Origin: an uncultured Geobacteraceae bacterium
GTDB taxonomy: Bacteria > Desulfobacterota > Desulfuromonadia > Geobacterales > Pseudopelobacteraceae
DNA length: 64,000 nucleotides
Direction of reading: 5' to 3'
NCBI GenBank assembly: GCA_903901875.1
Contig: CAIUSO010000016.1
Span: forward strand, 20,519-84,518
Part shown: positions 48,401 through 53,912 of the stretch, piece by piece
Position numbering within the stretch: the first letter of the stretch is position 1
How the letters are laid out: each line of letters starts with the position of its first letter
Notes under the pieces: generated by a model
Databases searched by the model: none
What the model was told of the DNA's origin: nothing
The model's input: the letters and a program-made list of their open reading frames with translations, nothing else
Translations under genes and position numbers: made by a program

Positions 48401-51400
48401 GTTGATATTTTCTGGACTGAGTGCCCTGACCTGGGCCGGCAACAGTGTAACCATCTGGCTGGTCGTCAGGCCGTTTAACTGGTCACTGGTCAAACTATTG
48501 ATTGCAGCGGTTGACAGACCTGCCAGCTGGTTCGGCAACAGGTAGTTCAACGTTGTGGTGGTTAAGTGGGACACCTGATCGGTGGTCAGACTCTTCAGCT
48601 CCGTCGCAAGCAGTGACTGTAAACCATCCGATGTCAGGGCATTTATGTTTGTTACGTTCAATGCCTGAATCTGGGCACTGGTCAAAAGCGTCAGCTGATG
48701 GGTGGAAAAAGCGTTCAGCGTGTCGGTAGTCAACCCGTTCAGGGCAGAGGGAGCGATGGCAAGCATATCCGCATCGCCTAAGGTCTGAAGGGTCGTGGAG
48801 TCAAGGGCGTTCAACGTACCTGCGGAAAGCCCGGCTATCTGCATGGAAGACAGCGGCACCAACAGGGCGGTATTACTCAGGATCTGTTGATTGGTCAGGC
48901 TGTGGATCGCCGCAGTGGACAGGGAACTTATCTGGCTTGTTGTCAGGTAGCTTAACGTCGTAGTATTCAGCTGAGACACCTGATCGGACGTCAGTGCGGC
49001 GATCTCGATGTCGGTCAGCGACTGAAGATTCGTCGATGACAAACCATTTATTTCAGCGGGCAGAAGAGCCTGTACCTGGGCGGTGCTCAGCTGCTGCAAC
49101 TGGTTGGTGAACAGCTGATCCAGTATGGTCAGGGCCGGAATAGCCGACAGGCTGATCCCCCCGATATTGGCGTCACTGATCTGCGTCAGTACCGAGGTGG
49201 TCAGCGAGTTCAGAACGTCGGCACCCAGTGACTGAAACTGCAGCGTGGTAAGATTATTCAGCAGGGTAATGCCCACTGCAGTGAGCTGTGGACTGGAGAG
49301 ACTGCCCACGGCCGCAGACGACAGTTGGCTCATCTGGCTGGTGGTAAGAGTGCTCAAGGTCGTGGTGTTGAGTTGGCTGATCTGGTCACCGGACAGGGCT
49401 GCGATCGCCTGGTCGGACAGCAGCTGCAGGCTGGTAGAAAGCAGGGCATCAATGTCTGCATACGGTAATGCCTGTATCTGGCTGGTGGTTAGATACGCCA
49501 GCTGTTGCACAGTCAGTTTATTGAGTGCGTCGGTGGCCAAGGCAGCCAGCTGGACTGAGGTCAGGGCCTGTATTTCGGTCTGGTTCAGTGCCTGAAATCC
49601 GGTGGTGCCCAGTGCGTTGAGGTCATCGCTGCCAATGGCCTGGATCTGGGCCGTCCCGAGCGAAGCCAGCTGGGCTGTGGTCAAGTTGTTCAGCACGTCC
49701 GTGGAGAAAGCAGCTACCTGCCCGGCAGACAGTGAATCAATGACTCCGATGCCAATTGCCTGTAGTTTGGGCCCAGTGAGAGCGTTCAGGGCGGTACTGT
49801 TTAGGGCCTGAATCTGGGTCGTGGACATGGCGTTAAACTGATCGGTGGTCAAGCCATTAATCTGACTGCTGTTAAATGCACCGACAGTGGACACCGTCAA
49901 CGCCTGGATCTGACTGCTACTCAATTTACCGAGTGCGGTACTGGTCAGTGAACTCATCTGACCGGCCCTGAGGGCACGAATTTCCGCCGAGGTCAGGGAC
50001 TGAAGAGTCCCTTGATTCATGGCGTTAAGGTCCGAAGTGGTAATTGCCTGAATCTGAGCTACCGTCAGGTTTTGCAACTGCCCCCCATTCATATTATTGA
50101 GGACCTGGGTATTGAATGTACCAACCTGGGTTACTGTCAGAGATTGGATCTGGGCTGAAGTGAGGAACCCCATCGTGGTAGAGGTGAGCGCATTCAGATC
50201 ACCACTGCTGATGTTCTGTATCTGTGCTGCCGTTAAATTAGGGACCTGCGCAGAGGTCATCTGATTGAGGACGCCGGTGGCGAAGGCACTCACCTGGCTC
50301 ACGGTCAGGGCCTGAACCTGAACAGAGGTGAGGGCCTGCAGGTTGTCACTCGACAGTACGTTGAGATCGGTGCTGGTGAGTTTTTTAATCTGATCGCTGC
50401 TCAAGGCAACAACCTGCAGGGTACTCAAGCCGTTGAGTGTCCCGGTGGTAAGGGTCTGGACCTGCGCCGCCGTGAGTCCCCGGATCACTGCAGTGCTCAG
50501 GGCCTTTATGTTTCCCGGCGTCAGGGCATTGAGATCGGCACTGTTCAGTGACTGCAACTGATTCGACGTGAGCAGTGCCAGCTGAGCGGTGCTCAGGTTA
50601 TTGAGTACGCCGGTCCCCATGGCGGCAAACTGTGTTCCGACCAGGGCTACGATATCCGATGTGGGCAGCACCCGAAGCTGGGTTGAGGAGAGTGTATTCA
50701 GACTGGCACCGCTCAGCACCTGTGCCTGGGCCGTGGTGAGAACCCCCATCTGGGTGGTGGTTAAACTGCTGATCTGATCCGTGGTCAGGTTGTGAACCGC
50801 ATCGGTTGTCAGGGCGATGATCTGATTCACGCTCAGATGAGTGACCGTCCCCGTGTTCAGGGCACCCAACTGGGCCGGGGTGAGCGCGTGGATTGCCGCC
50901 GTGCTCAGTGCCTGCAGGTTAACAGACAGCATACCGTTCAGACCGGTGCTGGTAATTCCCTGAATCTGGCCGCTGGTCAGCTTGGGTAACTGTTGTGTAC
51001 CCATGGCATCAAGAGCCGGCACGGCGAGGGCAGCCAGTTGGCCGGTGGTCAGGGCCGCGATCTGAGCCGCATTAAAATACTGCAGGTTGGTCTGAGTCAA
51101 ATTATTCAGGTCAGCACTGTTGATGGCCTGCATCTGATCAGTGGTCAGCATGGCGAACTGCTGCGAGCTCAAGAGGTTAATTGTCCCCGTGCTGAGTGTT
51201 CCCACCTGCGACGCCGTCAGGGCCTGCACTTCGACGCTGGTCAGTGACCAGAGATTGGTCGTCAACAGAGCATTAATGGCATCACTGGCGAGGGCGGTCA
51301 CTTGGCTGGCGGTCAGGCTGGCAATCTGCAGGGTGGACATGCCGTTCAGCACTGTTCCGGTGAGGGCAGCCAGCTGGGTACTGGACAGGGCTTGTACTTC

Positions 51401-53410
51401 ACCTGTGGTGAACGCCTGTAACGTCGTGCTGGTGAGGGCGTTCAGATTGTCATTGGTCAGCAGTTGAATCTGTTCCGTCTTGAAAGCAGCAAGCTGTGAG
51501 GTGCTCAGCTGAGTGAGAATGGACGTGTTAAATCCTCCCAGCTGTACAGCGGTCAGGGCACCAATATCTGTATTGCTGATGGCTCGCAGGTTATCTATAG
51601 AGAGAGCGTTGATATAATCAGTGCCAACAACCTGAATCTGCCCCGTGGTCAGGGCAGCGACCTGTGTGGTGCTCAATCCATTCAGCTGTGGCAACGAAAG
51701 GGCTGCCACATCGTCAGTGGAGAGATAGCCAACTTGGGCGGTCGACAGCTTACCAAGTGCGGTGGTCGTCAGAGCACTTACCTGACCGGTGGAAAGGACA
51801 CTGACCTGAGCAGAATTCAACGCCTGCAGGTTGGTTGAGGAGAGCCCGTTCAATGCGTCACTTCCCAGTGCCAGTATCTGATCGGTGGTCAGCCACCGCA
51901 TCTGTTTGGTACTCATATTATTGAGCACCGTACTCCCCATGGCACCGATCTGGCTCTGGTCCGCTGTCAGAGCCGTAATCTGGGCACTAGCAAGATACTG
52001 AATTGACGTTGAGGTAAGTCCGTTCAGAGCAGCACTGCCAATTGCTTTTATCTGGGTATCGGGGGTGAGGGAGGTGATCTGACTCTTGGACATACTGTTA
52101 AGAACCGACGTATTCAGCGACCCCAACTGGGATTCTGACAGTGCCATGACCTCTGCAATGTTTAGTGCCTTCAGATTATCCACGGAGAGAGCGTTCAGAT
52201 CGCCACTGCTGATAGCTTTGACCTGATCGCTGGTCAACCAGGTAATCTGGCGGGTGGTAAGGTTCGTCAGCACCATCGTATCAAATGAACCAATCTGAGC
52301 AACCGTCAGGATTGGAATTTCCGTTTCGCTGAGGGCCCGTAAATTGGTCACGGAGAGAGTATTCAAGGCATCGCTGCCGATGGCCTGAATCTGATCGTTT
52401 GTCAGCACGGTCATCTGAACGGTGCTCATATTAGTCAGGGCAGTGCCGAACAGGGATGATATCTGGGTAGCCGTCAGAGCACGGATGTCATCGGTTCCAA
52501 AGGCCCGCATATGCGTTGAATCAAGCGAGTTCAAGGCATCACTTGACAAATAATGCACCTGGGACGTGGTCAGGGCGGCAATTTCGTCGGTGCGCAGAGA
52601 ACCCACTTGGTCATTACTCAACTGGGCAATCACGTCACCCTGAAGGGCCTTGATCTGGTCAGTACTCAGGTTTCCGGTAAAAGTAGTTGCCAGCGATCCG
52701 ATATCAGTAACTGAAATTGTAGCGATACTCGCTGTGGTAAAAGCCTGTATAGTGGTGCTCCCCAGGACATTGAGGTTGTCGATACTGAGGGCCCGAAACT
52801 GGGCGGTCGTGAGGGCGGCGATCTGTCCCGTGCTCATTTTGCCCAGGGTAGTCGTATCAAAGTTATTCAGCTGCGGCGAGGTTTTCAAAGCCCGGATGTC
52901 ATCGGTACCGATGGCCTGCAGGTTGGTGGAACTCAGAGCATTCAGATTATCACTACCGATAACCTTAACCTGGTCGCTGGTCAACGCCAGAATCTGGGCG
53001 GTTGTCATATCGACCAGTACTGACGTATTAAATGCCCCAATCTGGGAGGTCTTCAGAGCCGCGATATCTTCCGTCGATATTGCTTGGAGATTGGTTGAAC
53101 CGAGAGCATTCAGATCGTCAATGATGATTGCTTTAATCTGGGTCGTGGTCAGTTCCGAAATTTGCACTGTGCTCAGCAGATTCAGGGCAGACGTATTAAG
53201 ACCGGCCACCTGTGCCGTCGTCAGTGCCTGAACCTGAAAGTACTGAAGCACCTGCAACTGATCCGAGGTGAGCACATTCAGGCCACTGACCTTTATTGCC
53301 TGAATCTGTCCTGCAGTAAACGCTTGCAAGTCGTCCGTTGTCATAGCACTAATCTGATCTGGACTGAGCCCCGCAATTGTAGCAGTGTTTTGCGTATTAT
53401 ATTGTGTCAT
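39428..53410 (-). CDS. Giant octapeptide-repeat surface protein, type I secretion substrate
   Basis: A single uninterrupted ORF of 4,660 residues, with GGAGG 6 bases before the ATG. There is no Sec signal. Residues 1-14 are a short leader and 15-4344 are tandem octapeptides of the form L-[ST]-[ST]-x-[QDN]-[ILV]-x-A. Residues 4345-4660 form a non-repeat C-terminal domain. That domain has EF-hand-like loops 'DVNGNGVID' (D4394-D4402), 'DSNGDGVLN' (from D4431) and 'DGNMDGVTQVSE' (D4453-E4464), preceded by 'LNLDGMGVKTV'. This calcium module occurs near the C-terminus of many RTX/type I-secreted giants, where it precedes the uncleaved export signal. I noticed no cysteine. The ABC transporter and HlyD genes are divergent from it. 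Likely a cell-surface adhesin or coat protein; no known adhesin domain, RTX nonapeptide or enzyme domain is recognisable. Confidence 0.9.
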   Translation of the reverse strand: MTQYNTQNTATIAGLSPDQISAMTTDDLQAFTAGQIQAIKVSGLNVLTSDQLQVLQYFQVQALTTAQVAGLNTSALNLLSTVQISELTTTQIKAIIIDDLNALGSTNLQAISTEDIAALKTSQIGAFNTSVLVDMTTAQILALTSDQVKVIGSDNLNALSSTNLQAIGTDDIRALKTSPQLNNFDTTTLGKMSTGQIAALTTAQFRALSIDNLNVLGSTTIQAFTTASIATISVTDIGSLATTFTGNLSTDQIKALQGDVIAQLSNDQVGSLRTDEIAALTTSQVHYLSSDALNSLDSTHMRAFGTDDIRALTATQISSLFGTALTNMSTVQMTVLTNDQIQAIGSDALNTLSVTNLRALSETEIPILTVAQIGSFDTMVLTNLTTRQITWLTSDQVKAISSGDLNALSVDNLKALNIAEVMALSESQLGSLNTSVLNSMSKSQITSLTPDTQIKAIGSAALNGLTSTSIQYLASAQITALTADQSQIGAMGSTVLNNMSTKQMRWLTTDQILALGSDALNGLSSTNLQALNSAQVSVLSTGQVSALTTTALGKLSTAQVGYLSTDDVAALSLPQLNGLSTTQVAALTTGQIQVVGTDYINALSIDNLRAISNTDIGALTAVQLGGFNTSILTQLSTSQLAAFKTEQIQLLTNDNLNALTSTTLQAFTTGEVQALSSTQLAALTGTVLNGMSTLQIASLTASQVTALASDAINALLTTNLWSLTSVEVQALTASQVGTLSTGTINLLSSQQFAMLTTDQMQAINSADLNNLTQTNLQYFNAAQIAALTTGQLAALAVPALDAMGTQQLPKLTSGQIQGITSTGLNGMLSVNLQALSTAAIHALTPAQLGALNTGTVTHLSVNQIIALTTDAVHNLTTDQISSLTTTQMGVLTTAQAQVLSGASLNTLSSTQLRVLPTSDIVALVGTQFAAMGTGVLNNLSTAQLALLTSNQLQSLNSADLNALTPGNIKALSTAVIRGLTAAQVQTLTTGTLNGLSTLQVVALSSDQIKKLTSTDLNVLSSDNLQALTSVQVQALTVSQVSAFATGVLNQMTSAQVPNLTAAQIQNISSGDLNALTSTTMGFLTSAQIQSLTVTQVGTFNTQVLNNMNGGQLQNLTVAQIQAITTSDLNAMNQGTLQSLTSAEIRALRAGQMSSLTSTALGKLSSSQIQALTVSTVGAFNSSQINGLTTDQFNAMSTTQIQALNSTALNALTGPKLQAIGIGVIDSLSAGQVAAFSTDVLNNLTTAQLASLGTAQIQAIGSDDLNALGTTGFQALNQTEIQALTSVQLAALATDALNKLTVQQLAYLTTSQIQALPYADIDALLSTSLQLLSDQAIAALSGDQISQLNTTTLSTLTTSQMSQLSSAAVGSLSSPQLTAVGITLLNNLTTLQFQSLGADVLNSLTTSVLTQISDANIGGISLSAIPALTILDQLFTNQLQQLSTAQVQALLPAEINGLSSTNLQSLTDIEIAALTSDQVSQLNTTTLSYLTTSQISSLSTAAIHSLTNQQILSNTALLVPLSSMQIAGLSAGTLNALDSTTLQTLGDADMLAIAPSALNGLTTDTLNAFSTHQLTLLTSAQIQALNVTNINALTSDGLQSLLATELKSLTTDQVSHLTTTTLNYLLPNQLAGLSTAAINSLTSDQLNGLTTSQMVTLLPAQVRALSPENINSMSSDNLVVLTQQEVAALSTAAIHGLTTSQLAQVTTTQLAWLSTAQMQALDGATLGTLNSSSLQLLTNAEVGALTPTQLTPTVLSKLSTAQIQKLSSSAINTMTSTQLAGLSTSQMAILTTAQVQALTLNSVSTDNLRALTTTEVAALTTGQINAVNSTLLNSMTTVQLNVLTPGQVQALTTDDLAGISQLNLRALATNTIVALTTAQLYSLGAATLDKMNGTQLAALTTDEFQSLNFSNVTGIGSTNLAFLTTADIATINSDQAANLTTSFISNLNTAQLVALTPAVIGSLSTAQLTSMGSALMAVLTSDQAVALSSSEINAITSTKLQVMSSDAIMALTEAQLRSISTDVLNRMTTSQLSVLTTVQAAALGSGVLNALQASSLDALSTDAIQSLTTAQVTALTTGTLNHLTTGQMSVLTAVQVQSLSSATLNGIGTTNLQALNTDDIAALTVAQLRSVSTDLLNHMTSGQVAALTSTEFKVLSLDVLNALQSSTVQALGLAAVATLSTDQIGSLSTAFTSALSSDQIRVLSTADILSLSTAQATSLTTTQMGALTTAQVRALNSANLNALGANALQALTTDAVNALSTAQVSAFGTSVLSSLLTAQVAVLGTNQIRAISSDNLNNLGTSNLAALVSSEIGALSSLQLASLTTSVLNGMSTSQLGWLRSDQIQALGSDALNALTTTSIHALSTAQILALTTTQVSTLTADTFDHLTTAQAAAIGSAQARALNSEALNGIGSANLQAFGTLDIAALGTVQVAALNTNFLNSLSTGQVAALTIGEFRALGTDNLNALISTNLRALNTGAVATITSGQLSDLNSSFISSLSTAQTRALSTGVINALNDQQMSVLSSAQIAALSTAQVRVLGTDNLNSLNSTRMQALTTDDIRALTTLQINSLTAGALNGISSSQVSQLDSNQIKALSTDNLNALNSDSLKALISQEIMALTPQQLNSVNTTVLNTLTSRQFGWLSSIQIQSIASDTLNGLTSDNLKTLNQAEIASLSTTQIQNLTTAILDNMTTRQVGWLTSTQIQALGSGQLNSIASDNLQALTAAGIGAMTTDQLSSLDTTALNHLSTRQLGWLRSDQIQALNSTELNALTPENMLAFSSAEIVALTTDQISTLTAGAFNSMTTRQFGWLTTDQIQALGSNALNGLLSANMHALGSADIAALTSSQIQSFTTSVLNALSSRQITQLGSDQLRAITSTDLNAIVAGNLQAISSDNIRLLTTSQINGFSTDVLNTLKTAQVAALTTQQIQAISSVDLNSLGSSSYRAMGSAQIAALTTLQVHGFDTNVLDKLGSLQLAALTTGEFRALATENLSAMNSANVQYFSTAAIASLTTGQLSTLGASFSSGLSSDQINALSVADTASLTAAQVSAMSTTQLALFSTAQIRSLNSGALNALNSTQLQALSTADVVALSTGQIRAFSTDVLNRMSSAQLSALSDVQIQAIASEELNSLTSSTQGLLNTREIQALSSAQINQLTDVTLNAMTSTQLRSLTTAQVKAISTQDLNALNAGNMPVLTTLQVAALTTNQVGALTSTALIRMSTTQLVALTTAQIQMISSDKLNNMGTGNLQALSTSDIAALKSDQVNGLNTTMMGALGTAQVAALSTANINLLTGSQINSWNTAQISALTSVQVQALNSADLIGLGINNMRALGTEDIRNISTGIVAVLTTTALTNMNTTQLASLTTSQIQALTAVHLDALGSTNMQALTTVEVAALTSVQVSGMNSSTLGGLATNQVRALSAGLINSMTTTQLNGLGIGLLAQLSTAQVLALSTDELNGFTQQNLQALTTSAIFSLTNDQVSSLNTVTLNNLSTSQLGSLSITQIAALTPDVVNSLNSTNMPALTTAEIRALTTNQLPELSSTALYNMLSSQIASLSGAQLAMLNADALKGLGSTSLQAIGSAAIRSLTVEQLNSLGSTTLNVMSTLQIASLGTNQIQSMTSEALNGLDVSHLQALTSGEIIALAPYQITDMNTTTISHLGTNQVKSLTTLDVAALSTSQLNSLNGSQMAILTTGQVRALSSDGINALTTTNMKALSVAQLKGLTTYQAGNFTTSVLNGMTTSQVASLSTNLIPSLSGDALNALTLTAVQALATSAVKVLTTDQISALTTAIVTNLTSGQVKALTPSAIGVLSADKFNSMSPAVLSVLNTAQVRALTIEALNGLVSTNIQILNSSDIRSLTTSQVNGLNTTGITNLSVSQLKLLTTVQLQALNVDSINALSAGQIFSTITLQPLTTVPFQALSPTQIALLTTGQIPGLNTTTISVLTSAQEKALTTAEIKSLTTAQLASFTTTQISLLSTAQLAAINTTVLNSLSSGNLNVLSSNSVRALTASQINSLGSSALNLLTTTQMTQLTTVQLRSLNSDALNGLSTTNLTALSSVAVRSLSTAQIKALSTDQLSHFSTGQLVTLSSMQISALNTTVLNTMSTSTLLQLTSAQVASLSTGQMGALTSTTLNLLTTTQMAALTTAQVRILSTDTINALLDNSLKALSSADIRALTTAQINGLGTSVLNNLTSVQLGVLTTAQVRAISIADLDAMTTTSFQALNSAAVRSLTTAQLNSLGTTMFANMSTSQVSALTTAQVRNMSASLLNALGTTNLAKLNTADIGALTTLQVIGLSTTSIAALSTAQIKALTTADIAAIHSARLDTAFTPAQVAAMSTSQYNSFLSSPLVLNLDGMGVKTVGVNAGINFDLNADGTTENVGWITSGNGFLVRDVNGNGVIDSGSELFGTSTVLPDGSIAPDGFAALKSLDSNGDGVLNSADSAWSGLKVWEDGNMDGVTQVSELFTLPSLGVAELNLDAVKTAIGSNGNWTLLDSTYTATDGSIRELADVYFDNNGSTGAISSLTTEQLGTLSQQKFTALSAEGPVSAMLTAGGRNLSTEMLNGLTAADMTSLADIGKAGSSLATAVDAVSFIASNDSKSLLDEQLPGGALSGAAVLTGQQLSWKPAGTMIAYGDDHKHSTVGPLPVQVPSTVHKDFLG
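40379..53368 (-). repeat. Coding tandem repeat: 24-bp octads in 168-bp super-repeats
   Basis: 12,990 bases encode 4,330 residues with 8-residue periodicity (about 541 octads by length). Seven octads form a 56-residue super-unit, about 77 in all. A typical super-unit reads LSSTNLQA-LTTDDIRA-LTTAQIGS-LNTSVLNN-MSTAQLAA-LTTDQIQA-LGSDALNA. Copies diverge, with rare 1-2 residue slips such as 'LKTSPQLNN' and 'LTPDTQIKA'. A tryptophan often replaces the last Ala of octad five ('RQLGW', 'RQFGW', 'RQITW'). Confidence 0.93.
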
Positions 53411-53585
53411 CTCGAACCTCCGGTAGTATCTGTCGTTCTATTCTCATATCAATAAATTAATTTAAATTAAACTCACGTTATCGTGCCATCAAGTTACTGC
53501 CACCACGCTGTCGGGGGCGGATTGCACCGCCACCGCACAAAATAGAGTATCTCACATGGAGGGTAATCTAACGTAACTCTACATT

Positions 53586-53614
53586 CTTTTACTATTCTAA
53601 TCAAACATTGTCAA
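53586..53614 (-). promoter_or_regulatory. Candidate promoter of the giant repeat gene
   Basis: Minus strand TTGACA (53609-53614), 17 bases, TAAAAG (53586-53591; 4 of 6 matches). This would give a leader of roughly 170 bases before the ATG. Confidence 0.4.
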
Positions 53615-53828
53615 GCATGTTAGAAAGAAACTCATAGTGGGTTCATCGGTAAACTGTAATCTGAACTTTAGAATTTTCTTTCAATATTCTTCAAAAAAAT
53701 ATAAAACGCTTTTATCTACGATGGGGCAACCGGCAACAATGGCGGTTCCCGCTGCATATATTGTAGGTTGGGCAAAGCAGCGCGTGCCCGACTATTCCCG
53801 CGATCACCTGCCACCACACCACTTTCCT

Positions 53829-53859
53829 TAGACAATTTAATAATAATCCTGTATATACT
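53829..53859 (+). promoter_or_regulatory. Candidate promoter of the type I secretion operon
   Basis: TAGACA (53829-53834) lies 17 bases before TATATA (53852-53857), or 19 bases before the better -10 TATACT (53854-53859). The ABC-transporter ATG is about 55 bases downstream. Confidence 0.4.
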
Positions 53860-53912
53860 TGACCGCGTATGGCAGTGCTCCATAAAAAAACAGTTCCCAC
53901 AGGTTCTATCCT

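Larger units (their letters stand above)
53411..53912. other. Divergent intergenic region between giant gene and its transporter
   Basis: A 502-base A/T-rich gap without a credible gene. It must hold the promoters for the giant gene (minus) and the secretion genes (plus). It also contains a small hairpin GGCGG-ATTGCA-CCGCC (53516-53531) and an inverted repeat GTTGGGCA...TGCCCGAC (53767-53792, one mismatch) resembling short dispersed repeats common in bacterial genomes. I saw no riboswitch consensus, including cyclic di-GMP types. Confidence 0.6.

Noticed and set aside
40379..53368. Many open frames of 60-190 codons on the plus strand across the giant gene
   Set aside because: They are antisense images of the repeat; they lack ribosome-binding sites and share its 24-base period.
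40379..53368. CRISPR array
   Set aside because: Repeats are contiguous coding octads without unique spacers, and there are no cas genes.
40379..53368. TAL-effector-like DNA-binding repeats because of the 'LTxxQ[IV]xAL' resemblance
   Set aside because: TAL repeats are 33-35 residues with a variable di-residue; here the period is 8/56 and the second helix is missing.
40379..53368. RTX or ice-nucleation repeats
   Set aside because: No GGxGxDxxx nonapeptide and no AGYGSTxT octapeptide; only the 8-residue spacing is shared with ice-nucleation proteins.
53767..53792. Terminator between the divergent genes
   Set aside because: No T run on either side of the inverted repeat and no gene ends there.
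53411..53912. Cyclic di-GMP or other riboswitch before the giant gene
   Set aside because: I found none of the conserved riboswitch core sequences on either strand.
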